A stretch of 21,766 nt of DNA from NCBI GenBank assembly GCA_049669725.1, contig JBATKU010000034.1, positions 1-21,766 of the forward strand, read 5' to 3'. The notes under the pieces are model-generated. The model made no database searches. It had not been told where the DNA came from and was given only the letters and a program-made list of their open reading frames with translations. Made by a program: the position numbers and the translations under genes. This DNA comes from JAFDCJ01 sp049669725 (GTDB lineage: Bacteria > Desulfobacterota > Desulfobacteria > Desulfobacterales > JAFDCJ01). Shown here one piece after another: positions 1-6,756 of this stretch. Numbering within the stretch: position 1 is the first letter of the stretch; each line of letters begins with the position of its first letter.

Positions 1-969
1 CAGATTGGCGATTGATTCCCGATTGATTGTCAGCACATTTTTTTTGAAAATTTGTCGGCCGCCGTCTAATCTAACCCGTTTATCAGAAATACCGGTGATC
101 TCAAATTTCAGGGTTTCGAGGTGGTCCGGGTTTTCAAGCACCACATTGGATGCAACCGATGCCATTTCGGTAAGATCCGCGCTGGCTTGCCTGCCAAGTC
201 CCCCAAGGGCATTTTGCCGGGTGGTTTTTTCAAGCCGAATTCCTAATAGGCCTTTTTCCTGCAGCACATCTCCGGATTCGTCAATCCAGGCGGTCTGAGA
301 TGTTCCTTTGAAATTCAGGGCCACCTTGGTGGCTGTTTTTTGGCTTCCGGCGATACTGATATCTTCCTGGCCGATTATATCAACGATCACCGGTGTTTGC
401 CCCATGGTGGCCGGATCAAAGATATCAAACGCGTATTTATCACCGGTTTTAAGCTCGATCGCAGCCATGGCAGATGTGATTCCGGCAAGAAGGTAGGGTT
501 TGTTTTCAAGCCTGATCTCCATCCGGCGGTTGGATCCGGTACTGGCGGAATTGATTGTCAGCACATCCCCGGATAGGGAGCCGTCCACATGGAAGCTGAA
601 TCGCCCCGAATTGATATTAAAATCAAAATCGGCCAGACTGTAGTCCTCCTTTAGCCGTCCCCGGGTCTGGAGCTCGATATCCTGGACCATACCCATGGTA
701 TTAATCCGCATGCGAACGGTTTCCTGCAGGTGATAGCCATCGTTTTCAGCAGACAGTCTGGTGTGTGAGAAGCCGATTTTGCGGCTGCCTTGAAAAATAT
801 TCATCCAGGTTTGTTTGGCGTGGGGCAAATTGACGGCTGATATCTCCAGGACCTTGGGGCGGTAAAGGAATTTATTTAACCAATCCAGGCGGATTAGGAA
901 AAGAATCAAAAAAGCCAGGATAGCAAACGCACCTGTTACCCAGAACAATTTGTGCTTAGATATTCTCAT
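1..969 (-). CDS. Membrane-anchored protein, N-terminal part (possibly transglutaminase-like family), runs off window edge
   Basis: This is an open frame of 323 codons with no stop before the window edge, so only the N-terminal part is seen. Residues about 6-27 form one hydrophobic membrane segment after a basic start, which predicts an inner-membrane anchor with the rest outside the cytoplasm. After it comes a beta-rich region with alternating charged and hydrophobic residues. The motif GSRKIGFSHTRL (around residue 50-60) resembles the N-terminal region often found in front of transglutaminase-like domains in deltaproteobacteria. That is a recollection of the family pattern. The catalytic Cys/His/Asp region would lie outside the window. 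The start at 969 is an ATG without a clear Shine-Dalgarno sequence. The gene follows a terminator that closes the solute-binding protein gene, so it probably has its own promoter. I am confident it is a gene and unsure of its function. Confidence 0.65.
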   Translation of the reverse strand, partial: MRISKHKLFWVTGAFAILAFLILFLIRLDWLNKFLYRPKVLEISAVNLPHAKQTWMNIFQGSRKIGFSHTRLSAENDGYHLQETVRMRINTMGMVQDIELQTRGRLKEDYSLADFDFNINSGRFSFHVDGSLSGDVLTINSASTGSNRRMEIRLENKPYLLAGITSAMAAIELKTGDKYAFDIFDPATMGQTPVIVDIIGQEDISIAGSQKTATKVALNFKGTSQTAWIDESGDVLQEKGLLGIRLEKTTRQNALGGLGRQASADLTEMASVASNVVLENPDHLETLKFEITGISDKRVRLDGGRQIFKKNVLTINRESIANL

Positions 970-1030
970 TGTGACACTGTTTGCCCGACAGACATGGGGG
1001 TGGTTTAGTTGAATCGACGAGGCCGTGCCC

Positions 1031-1064
1031 AAAAAAAGGGGCCAGACCCTGGAAGGTCCAACCC
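1031..1064 (-). terminator. Rho-independent terminator after the solute-binding lipoprotein gene
   Basis: Read on the minus strand, GGGTTGGACC (1064-1055) pairs with GGTCTGGCCC (1048-1039) over 10 positions, three of them G-T pairs. The loop has 6 bases and seven Ts follow (1037-1031). It lies 25 bases after the stop of the gene at 1089-1898 and separates it from the next gene. The core GGGTCTGGCCCC also resembles short repeats that recur in deltaproteobacterial genomes, so it might double as a repeat element. Confidence 0.75.
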
Positions 1065-1088
1065 GTTTATTATAGCACGAATTTTAAT

Positions 1089-1898
1089 TTATTTGGCAAA
1101 GGGGATCCAGTATTTGATCATTTGTTGTAACCGTCCGTCACTGTTGGCTGTTCTTAGAAAGTTGTTAGCTGATTCCAGCAGTTCTTTATTATCTTTTCTG
1201 ACACCCCAGGCCAGATATTCTTCAGTAAGCAGGGTAAACAGAGCCGTCAGGCCTCTGGTTTCATTTTCAGACGCTAAATACAAAATCAAAGGAGCGTCAT
1301 AGATAAACATATCAATCTGTTTGTCGATCAGGGCTTTCACCGCTGGGTTTGTATTTGAAAACAGTATTTTTTTGACGCTGCTGTAGTTTGTTTCCACAAA
1401 ATATTCGCTGGTGGTATCTTTAATTGCACCGATGGCAGAACTTGTTGTTAAGGAAAAAAGGCCGGTGCTGAAACGGGCGGCATCCTCCCTGCGAATCAGG
1501 GCCATTAATCCGCTTTTAAAGTACGGAATAGTAAAGGCGATTCTTACTTCTCTAAGCCGGGTTATAGACATGCCGGACATAATGATATCGATCTTATTGG
1601 CCATCAGAGCGGGTATTAGATCCTCCCAGTCATACTCTACAATATGCAGTGATTTGCCGAGGTCCTTGGCTAGTTCCCTTGCAAAATCGGCTTCCAGTCC
1701 GACAATTTTATTTCCCTGTCGGTAAACCAGGGGTTGTGCATTGGTTGAAACCCCGACTCTCAAAACATTTATATCAGGAGGGATTTCGGTGGTTTCAACG
1801 GCTTGGTGCATAGGTGCTGCACATCCAGCAAGCAAAAGCAAACCTGCAAAAAAGCTTATCAGAACCGACCACCGGCTGCTGCTCAGATTGTTAGGCAT
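1089..1898 (-). CDS. Amino-acid-type (family 3) solute-binding lipoprotein
   Basis: The 269-residue protein is a periplasmic solute-binding protein of the SBP_bac_3 family, which usually delivers polar amino acids or similar small ligands to an ABC importer. Residues 11-25 are hydrophobic and end in a lipobox LAGC with Cys26, so it is probably a lipid-anchored lipoprotein. The first lobe begins at LRVGVS (near residue 46) and includes GLEADFARELAKDLG, a typical family-3 pattern. SGMSITRLREVRIAFTIPYF is the conserved segment that recognises ligand and continues the fold. The start ATG at 1898 has a strong GAGGAGGA site upstream. No permease or ATPase gene lies beside it, so it is an orphan receptor, perhaps using an importer encoded elsewhere or serving as a sensor. 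The ligand cannot be read from the sequence. Confidence 0.9.
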   Translation of the reverse strand: MPNNLSSSRWSVLISFFAGLLLLAGCAAPMHQAVETTEIPPDINVLRVGVSTNAQPLVYRQGNKIVGLEADFARELAKDLGKSLHIVEYDWEDLIPALMANKIDIIMSGMSITRLREVRIAFTIPYFKSGLMALIRREDAARFSTGLFSLTTSSAIGAIKDTTSEYFVETNYSSVKKILFSNTNPAVKALIDKQIDMFIYDAPLILYLASENETRGLTALFTLLTEEYLAWGVRKDNKELLESANNFLRTANSDGRLQQMIKYWIPFAK

Positions 1899-1936
1899 TC
1901 TTTTTCTCCTCCTCTGTCAATTCATCATTTTGGACC

Positions 1937-1974
1937 GCTGCCGGCAGCACACCGGTGCGCAAACAGCCATGGCT
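1937..1974 (-). promoter_or_regulatory. Cluster of three palindromes in the leader of the solute-binding protein gene
   Basis: Three near-adjacent palindromes lie 39-75 bases upstream of the start at 1898: GCTGCCGGCAGC (1937-1948, perfect), GCACACCGGTGCGC (1947-1960, one mismatched pair) and AGCCATGGCT (1965-1974, perfect). They fall inside the leader predicted from the promoter at 2082-2109. They could be protein operators or RNA structure controlling the gene. I recognise no known riboswitch class. Confidence 0.4.
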
Positions 1975-2081
1975 TTAGTTACTCCGCCAATATGAATGAT
2001 TAAATCATAGCTGAATCAGATTTTCCTATGCTGAAGGTATCTGCAGGTATACCATTTATTTCGGTATTATGTACAGACAGT

Positions 2082-2109
2082 ATTTTACTGCCTTCACAAA
2101 TTTTGTCAA
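2082..2109 (-). promoter_or_regulatory. Sigma70-like promoter for the solute-binding lipoprotein gene
   Basis: On the minus strand TTGACA (2109-2104) is followed after 16 bases by TAAAAT (2087-2082). This predicts a start near 2075 and a leader of about 175 bases before the ATG at 1898. It is back to back with the plus-strand promoter at 2138-2167. Confidence 0.55.
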
Positions 2110-2137
2110 TTGTCGGCCCAATCGACATATTTTTTTC

Positions 2138-2167
2138 TTGACACCTCTTTTTTATTAGCAATAAAAT
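2138..2167 (+). promoter_or_regulatory. Sigma70-like promoter upstream of the cold-shock gene / possible small RNA
   Basis: TTGACA (2138-2143) is followed after 18 bases by TAAAAT (2162-2167), which predicts a transcript start near 2174. The transcript would first run through the terminator-like hairpin at 2291-2319 and then into the cold-shock gene at 2423. I see no other good promoter closer to that gene. Confidence 0.55.
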
Positions 2168-2173
2168 AGCTGC

Positions 2174-2319
2174 CATCAACGGCTACAGGGGATTGGTCCA
2201 ATTGCTGTCTCCTCTATGGTCGAAAATTACAGAAGTCTACGCGAGCCGTGATGTATCATTTTCGAAGATGAGATAAATTCAGACCATACAGGCAGAGTCA
2301 ATAGAGACCCTGCCTTTTT
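2174..2319 (+). ncRNA. Candidate small RNA or terminated leader of about 146 bases upstream of the cold-shock gene
   Basis: The segment lies between a promoter-like site and an intrinsic-terminator-like hairpin and has no coding frame of note. Internally TCGAAAAT (2219-2226) can pair perfectly with ATTTTCGA about 40 bases further on, and TACA pairs with TGTA inside that stem. ATTGGTCCAAT forms another small palindrome near the start. It could be an independent small RNA or the attenuated 5' leader of the cold-shock mRNA. It does not match a class I can name, and the call is structural only. Confidence 0.35.
2291..2319 (+). terminator. Terminator-like hairpin in the leader of the cold-shock gene
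   Basis: GGCAGAGTC (2291-2299) pairs with GACCCTGCC (2306-2314) with one mismatch over a 6-base loop and is followed by five Ts (2315-2319). It sits 103 bases before the cold-shock start codon, so it either ends a separate small RNA or works as an attenuator. Confidence 0.55.
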
Positions 2320-2364
2320 ATATGGTGAGTAAAGAAAGGTCGAAAGTATCCTAACAGTTGGCGT

Positions 2365-2393
2365 CCTTTGCAATCAGAGATGTTATGCAAAGG
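2365..2393 (+). promoter_or_regulatory. Leader hairpin just upstream of the cold-shock gene
   Basis: CCTTTGCA (2365-2372) and TGCAAAGG (2386-2393) form a perfect 8-base inverted repeat with a 13-base loop, ending about 16 bases before the Shine-Dalgarno AGGAG. Cold-shock mRNAs often have structured leaders that change translation with temperature, so a role of that kind is plausible but only inferred. Confidence 0.4.
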
Positions 2394-2422
2394 TTTCAGA
2401 AGTAATTCAGGAGTTCGAAGCT

Positions 2423-2623
2423 ATGCCGCAAGGAACAGTCAAGTGGTTCAACAACAAGAGGGGTTGGGGCTTTATTGTCAAAGAAGACGGTGAAGACATT
2501 TTTGTCCATTATTCCGCGATAAAAGGCGATGGCTTCAAATCGCTTACCGAAGGCCAGCGTGTGACGTTTGAAATCGAGGATGGCTCGAACGGGCCTGCTG
2601 CTGCGAATGTTGAACAGTTATAG
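2423..2623 (+). CDS. Cold-shock protein, CspA family
   Basis: The 66-residue protein is a single cold-shock domain that binds single-stranded RNA and DNA, acting as an RNA chaperone in the cytoplasm. Its RNA-binding motifs are plain: KRGWGFI (residues 12-18, RNP1) and DIFVHY (25-30, RNP2). The N-terminal GTVKWFN and a C-terminal ANV segment are typical, and the length is usual for the family. An AGGAG sits about 9 bases before the ATG. It is the only convincing plus-strand gene in the window and converges with the flavin oxidoreductase gene, leaving 7 bases between the two stops. Its long leader holds a promoter, a terminator-like hairpin and a second hairpin, which suggests regulation after transcription starts. 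Confidence 0.97.
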   Translation: MPQGTVKWFNNKRGWGFIVKEDGEDIFVHYSAIKGDGFKSLTEGQRVTFEIEDGSNGPAAANVEQL

Positions 2624-2630
2624 GCTAAGT

Positions 2631-3650
2631 CTAATCTTCCCGGTTGAAAATCCCTTTCAGCCTTTGCAATTCCGATTCCGCATCTTTTACAACTTCGCCG
2701 ATAATTTCATTCAGCGGCTGGATCTTATCCACCAGTCCTACCGATTGCCCTGCCATGAGCGATCCTCTGGTAACATCGCCCTCGATTACCGCCTGTCGCA
2801 ACGCGCCGGCCCAGAATTCTTCTACCTTATACTGAGCCTCGTGCCGATCAATGAGGTTGTTGTCCAATTTGCCCAGCAATTCGAGTTGGAGTTTGGCAAA
2901 CTCAAGGGAACCTTCATTTTTCAATGCCCGCACGGGGATGACCGGGAGGCGGCTGTCAAATTGCGGCGTTGCCATGGCATCTTTGGCCTTGGCCTTGCGA
3001 AAGGTTTCTTTAAACTTCGGGTGGGCGACACACTCTTCTGCCATGATAAAACGGGTTCCCATCTGGATGCCGGCCGCCCCCATCATTAACAGGTGGGCCA
3101 TCATACGGCCGGTTGCGATTCCCCCGGCGATAAAAATCGGTACGCTGTCAACGTTAAAAAGAATTTGTTGAATCAGGACCGATAAGGCGACCGGGCCGAT
3201 GTGGCCGCCGGCCTCTGAACCTTCTAGAATTAAGGCATCGGCCCCCTTTTCGATTAAATTGTGCGCCAGGGGCGCAGTGGGGGCGAAACAAATGACTCTG
3301 GCGCCGCACCGTTTGGCCTTTTCGATTTCGGATTTTTTCGGTATGCTGCCCGCAAATACGACAAACTGGCAACCGAGCTTGCAGACTAGCTCAAGCTGAG
3401 CTTCGTAGACCGGGGCCAGCGTGATAAGGTTGACGCCGAATGGTCTGTCGGTCAACTCCTGGGTTTCAATTATCTGCTCTTTAAAAATATCGACCGGGGT
3501 GTTGCCACCGGCCAAGAGTCCGAAGCCTCCGGCATTGCCGATGGTGCTGACGAGTTTAGGGTCGCTAACCCAGGTCATTGCACCGCACATGATAGGGTAT
3601 TGACATCCCAAAAACTCTCTGCCCCGTTTAAAAAATTTATCGATCAGCAT
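2631..3650 (-). CDS. FabK-like / nitronate monooxygenase family flavin oxidoreductase
   Basis: The protein (339 residues from the ATG at 3650) is a TIM-barrel FMN enzyme of the FabK (enoyl-ACP reductase II) / nitronate monooxygenase family. The opening MCGAMTWV matches the FMN-binding start of FabK. RPFGVN, EGSEAGGHIG (phosphate binding and catalytic-site histidine), AGGIATG and GAAGIQMGTRF are the classic barrel motifs. The C-terminal MAGQSVGLV is also FabK-like. An in-frame start nine codons upstream at 3677 exists, but AGGGAGGAAGGA lies a suitable distance before 3650, so I prefer that start. FabK reduces enoyl-ACP in fatty acid synthesis with NAD(P)H, whereas nitronate monooxygenases detoxify alkyl nitronates. 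The two cannot be separated by eye, although the overall layout favours FabK-like. It stands apart from recN (125 bases). Confidence 0.88.
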   Translation of the reverse strand: MLIDKFFKRGREFLGCQYPIMCGAMTWVSDPKLVSTIGNAGGFGLLAGGNTPVDIFKEQIIETQELTDRPFGVNLITLAPVYEAQLELVCKLGCQFVVFAGSIPKKSEIEKAKRCGARVICFAPTAPLAHNLIEKGADALILEGSEAGGHIGPVALSVLIQQILFNVDSVPIFIAGGIATGRMMAHLLMMGAAGIQMGTRFIMAEECVAHPKFKETFRKAKAKDAMATPQFDSRLPVIPVRALKNEGSLEFAKLQLELLGKLDNNLIDRHEAQYKVEEFWAGALRQAVIEGDVTRGSLMAGQSVGLVDKIQPLNEIIGEVVKDAESELQRLKGIFNRED

Positions 3651-3735
3651 ATTCTGTGTTTCCTTCCTCCCTGCCACGTGTTCTCAATGGTCGGGTTAGA
3701 AACTTACGATTGATAAATTCACTTTTAATTGTGAG

Positions 3736-3758
3736 CTATGAGCTACAAACTATGAGCT
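3736..3758. repeat. Short direct repeat CTATGAGCT
   Basis: The 9-base unit occurs at 3736-3744 and 3750-3758 in the 125-base spacer between the flavin oxidoreductase and recN. The surrounding bases repeat AGCTATGAGCT-like words. It looks like a small remnant of an intergenic iterated repeat. Confidence 0.4.
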
Positions 3759-3775
3759 GTCTTACGCGGCAAGAC

Positions 3776-5473
3776 TTATTTTTCCAGCATCTCCCGTGCA
3801 TGGTCCAGCGTGGTTTGGGTAATTTTTTCCCCACCCAGCATACGGGCAATCTCCCGGTGCCGATCTTCTTTTTCAAGCGGCTGGATGGTTGTCACAGTTC
3901 TGCCATTCATGACATGCTTGGATATACTGAAATGATGTTTACCAAATTTGGCTATCTGCGGCAGATGGGTAATACATATTACTTGATGATGGCCGGCAAG
4001 CTCAGACAGTTTGCGGCCCACCACCTCTGCCGTGCCGCCGCCGATGCCGGCATCGACTTCATCAAAGACAATCGTTTCCACTGCGTCGGATGCGGCCAAA
4101 ATGGCTTTTAAGGCCAGTACCACGCGGGAAAGCTCGCCGCCGGAGGCTATACTGGTCAGCGGTTTTAATACTTCTCCAGGATTGGGGGCGATCATAAAGG
4201 TGACCCGGTCAATACCGGTTTCGGTAAGCATGCACTTTTCAGACCTGAGATAGGAATATAATTTGTCATCTGCGACCACAGGATGGATAACGGCCTGGAA
4301 TTCAGTCTGGGACATTTTCAAAGAACCAAGCTCCGCGACCACCCTGAGACCCAGTTTTTTGGCTGTTTTGGCTCTTTTTTGGGACAGCGCCAGTGCCCGG
4401 CGCGTTAGCTCTTCGTGTAATTTTTCAAGTTTCGCTTTGACTGTCTGGATTTGCGCGCTGATGTTTTCAACCTTTGAAAGCTCGTCCTCGATGGTCGCCA
4501 GCTGGGAGAAAACGGCTTGCAGCGATCCACCGTATTTACGCTTGAGTTTATTGACTGTATCCAGGCGCTCCTCAACGGCTTCCAGCCTTTGATCGTCCAT
4601 CAGTATCAAATTCAGATGGGCGCGCAGCTCCTCTGTCAGGTCTTCGATTTGATAGGAAGCCGAGGCCAGGGATTCAGCAAATGAATTCAATTGGGCGTCT
4701 ATACGGCCTGCTGTTTCCAGGTTTTTTTTAATTTCCAGCAGTCTTTCCAGGACAGAGCCGGATGCACCGTACAGTTCTTCGATGCTACCGTGGACGGTCT
4801 GGTACAGAAATTCGGCATTCTTCAAGCGCAACCGTTCCTGTTCTAACTGCTCATCTTCACCTGAAACCAGGTCGGCTGCGGTGATTTCCTTTCTCTGAAA
4901 CTCCTGCAACTCCAGGTGTTCATCCTGCCGCTGCCGGATTGATTCGAGCCGGTTGAGCTCATCAATTAACGGCAGGATTTGGTGGTAGTTGTCAAATACC
5001 TGCCGGCGCAGCGTCATCAGACCTCCGAACTGGTCTAGGATGAGAAGATGCTGATCTTCTTTCAAAAGACTCTGATGGGCGTGTTGTCCGGAAATACTGG
5101 CCAGACTTTCGGCAATAGCCGTCAGCACACCGATGGTCGCCAGGCGGCCATTAATATACACCCTGTTATTGTCAGAGCGGGAGATAAGTCGTCTGATCAG
5201 CAGGCCTTCGGTTGGATCGTAACCGTTGTCTGACATGCTTTGTGCCGCGCTGCTGGCCGTTGAAATCTGAAATATAGCCTCCAATTCGGCGCTATCGGCC
5301 CCGGTGCGCACCAGTTCGGCCGATGCCCTGCTTCCCAGCAGCAAATTAACGGCATTGAGAATAATCGATTTACCGGCCCCGGTCTCACCGCTCAAAACGG
5401 TCAGGCCGTCTGCGAATTCGATTTGCAGGTCATCGATAATGGCAAAATTGCGAATTGATAATTCTTTAAGCAT
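3776..5473 (-). CDS. recN: DNA repair protein RecN
   Basis: The 565-residue protein is RecN, an SMC-like ATPase that acts with RecA in repair of double-strand breaks and holds DNA ends or sister chromatids together. The N-terminal MLKELSIRNFAIIDDL is diagnostic. Walker A GETGAGKS is at residues 29-36. The ABC signature SGGE is near 444-447, Walker B VFDEVD near 469-474, and THLPQIA near 502-508 follows. The middle (about 155-370) is rich in charged heptad-like sequence, the coiled-coil arms. The length is usual for the family. The start at 5473 has a weak ribosome site. A TATAAT box 53 bases upstream suggests its own promoter. I did not find a LexA-type box that I could name. The gene just upstream is a truncated AsmA remnant, whose last codons overlap this promoter. 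Confidence 0.97.
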   Translation of the reverse strand: MLKELSIRNFAIIDDLQIEFADGLTVLSGETGAGKSIILNAVNLLLGSRASAELVRTGADSAELEAIFQISTASSAAQSMSDNGYDPTEGLLIRRLISRSDNNRVYINGRLATIGVLTAIAESLASISGQHAHQSLLKEDQHLLILDQFGGLMTLRRQVFDNYHQILPLIDELNRLESIRQRQDEHLELQEFQRKEITAADLVSGEDEQLEQERLRLKNAEFLYQTVHGSIEELYGASGSVLERLLEIKKNLETAGRIDAQLNSFAESLASASYQIEDLTEELRAHLNLILMDDQRLEAVEERLDTVNKLKRKYGGSLQAVFSQLATIEDELSKVENISAQIQTVKAKLEKLHEELTRRALALSQKRAKTAKKLGLRVVAELGSLKMSQTEFQAVIHPVVADDKLYSYLRSEKCMLTETGIDRVTFMIAPNPGEVLKPLTSIASGGELSRVVLALKAILAASDAVETIVFDEVDAGIGGGTAEVVGRKLSELAGHHQVICITHLPQIAKFGKHHFSISKHVMNGRTVTTIQPLEKEDRHREIARMLGGEKITQTTLDHAREMLEK

Positions 5474-5525
5474 TATTAATACTTAGGGGTAAATTGGTCA
5501 TGCGGAATCGAATGCTTTATTGCAA

Positions 5526-5556
5526 ATTATATCGCACACTGGTGTTTCTTTGTAAA
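5526..5556 (-). promoter_or_regulatory. Possible recN promoter
   Basis: On the minus strand a perfect TATAAT (5531-5526) is preceded by TTTACA (5556-5551) at a 19-base spacing, or TTACAA at 18. The spacing is longer than ideal. It overlaps the last codons of the truncated AsmA-like frame, consistent with a junction at which recN kept its promoter. Confidence 0.4.
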
Positions 5557-5841
5557 TAACAAGATGTGACACCTTATTTTTAAGTGGAAGGCGGATGCTA
5601 TCTGGCCGGATTTAATTTCGACGGTTAGGTTTCTGGCCGCCAGGGCAAGGAAGGGCAATAAACGGACGTCGATTCGGCCCTCGATTTTAAACTCCATTTC
5701 GAGGGTTTCAGCGACCATACGCTCTATTTCAGACTTAACCGCTGCGGAATTTAAAATCATTTCAGCTGCCAGTAAAACGATAACCGGTAAGGCAACTACA
5801 ATCGCGACGGCTGCGATTGCTATTTTCGACGAGGAATTCAT
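5527..5841 (-). pseudogene. Truncated AsmA-family N-terminus
   Basis: The 104-residue frame begins with a single membrane segment (about residues 7-30). It continues with SEIERMVAETLEMEFKIEG, then VRLLPFLALAARNLTVE, which is the characteristic beginning of AsmA-family proteins (inner-membrane anchored, long periplasmic beta-helical bridge, involved in outer-membrane lipid homeostasis). Family members run to several hundred residues, but this frame stops after a further run of unrelated residues that overlaps the recN promoter. No continuation is found in another frame before recN starts at 5473. I read it as a gene that lost its 3' end by deletion. It could still be translated, but it is unlikely to be functional as an AsmA protein. 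Confidence 0.6.
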
Positions 5842-5865
5842 TTTGTAGAATACGCTTCGGATAAA

Positions 5866-6756
5866 CTAAAAGGGAAATCCCAGATTAAATCCGATTCCTT
5901 TAAAGCCCTGGTCACCCCAGCGGTAGTCTATGCCGACCCGATCCAAATCTACCTTCCAAATCGAAAGGGATTCACTTAAACCAAATGTCAGGCCGACATC
6001 ATAAAGGGTGTTAATCCTGTCCGTTTCACCATCATCGCTTAAAATATCCACTCGATTTCGGAAGAAGTTGGCGACAAAAAAAACACTGACATCGAGTTGT
6101 CGATTAAAAATAGTAAAATCCGTAGGGTGACGAACGTCCAGACCGGCATTAAACATCGAAAATCCGCTGGTGTTTTTTGACGTCGCATCTCGGTCTTCAG
6201 CCAGGACCACTGAATTCCCAATGCCGAAAACAAACTTCTTCCAGGGAATGCTGATGAGACCTCTTAAGCCTCCGCCGTAAATATACTGCAAGTCTCCGCC
6301 GGCGGTGTCCTTACCGGCACCCAGCTGGGCAAAGGGCTTTAAGGCCCAGTATTGGTTGATCGGGATTTGCACTTCGAGGCCGGGGACAAAGGCAACGGCC
6401 CCAAAACTGAAGTCGGTATCGGTTTCTTCCTCGAAGCCGACGGCGGCCGGCAACAGCAGGCGAAATCCCAGGCGGTCGATCAGTGCCGATTTTTCAAGGT
6501 TAGCCGGTCGCAACGTAACGGCGGCCGGCACACGCAGGACAGCAAACCGCTTGTCGGCGTTTTGCACTTTATAGACACCGCTGCCCAGCCAGATTGCAAA
6601 ACTGTAATTGAACAATTCCCCAGGGTCTTCGCCTGCCCGGGCGCAGTTGGGTGCACTGCCGATGATCAAGCTGAGGACAAAGATAAGCAGAACAAGAGCC
6701 GCTTTGGTATGGATTTCAAACCGTGTCACTATTTGACCCGTATTTCTGCAGAACAT
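5866..6756 (-). CDS. Predicted outer-membrane beta-barrel protein
   Basis: The protein of about 287-296 residues has a signal peptide: hydrophobic run LVLLIFVLSLIIG followed by CARA before the mature GEDPGELF. The rest alternates short amphipathic strands (for example FRLLLPAAVGFE, WALKPFAQLGAG, LDVSVFFVANFF, VGIDYRWG) with polar turns. It ends in a terminal phenylalanine (GFNLGFPF), the usual signal for the outer-membrane assembly machinery. It is therefore probably a barrel of about 12 strands with unknown cargo or function. The frame opens at ATG 6756, but a GTG at 6729 gives a more typical signal peptide and a shorter overlap (14 instead of 41 bases) with the upstream lipoate ligase gene. 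The overlap suggests the two are transcribed together. A solitary autotransporter-barrel-type family is one possible home. Confidence 0.75.
   Translation of the reverse strand: MFCRNTGQIVTRFEIHTKAALVLLIFVLSLIIGSAPNCARAGEDPGELFNYSFAIWLGSGVYKVQNADKRFAVLRVPAAVTLRPANLEKSALIDRLGFRLLLPAAVGFEEETDTDFSFGAVAFVPGLEVQIPINQYWALKPFAQLGAGKDTAGGDLQYIYGGGLRGLISIPWKKFVFGIGNSVVLAEDRDATSKNTSGFSMFNAGLDVRHPTDFTIFNRQLDVSVFFVANFFRNRVDILSDDGETDRINTLYDVGLTFGLSESLSIWKVDLDRVGIDYRWGDQGFKGIGFNLGFPF

Noticed and set aside
1899..2075. A c-di-GMP (GEMM-I) riboswitch in the leader of the solute-binding gene
   Set aside because: The AAAGCCATGG stretch and nearby GC-rich stems reminded me of it, but the conserved 5' half with its tetraloop and the GCAAACC-like segment is missing.
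2174..2319. 6S RNA between the promoter and terminator upstream of the cold-shock gene
   Set aside because: The length is roughly right, but the ends do not pair into a long closing stem with a central bubble, and no conserved core could be seen.
2568..3089. A plus-strand open frame of 173 codons opposite the flavin oxidoreductase
   Set aside because: It overlaps the end of the cold-shock gene and the antisense of a gene with clear motifs. No ribosome site or known domain.
5474..5560. An SOS (LexA) box in front of recN
   Set aside because: ACACCAGTGT is a short near-palindrome but does not fit the LexA box patterns I know from enterobacteria, bacilli or Geobacter.
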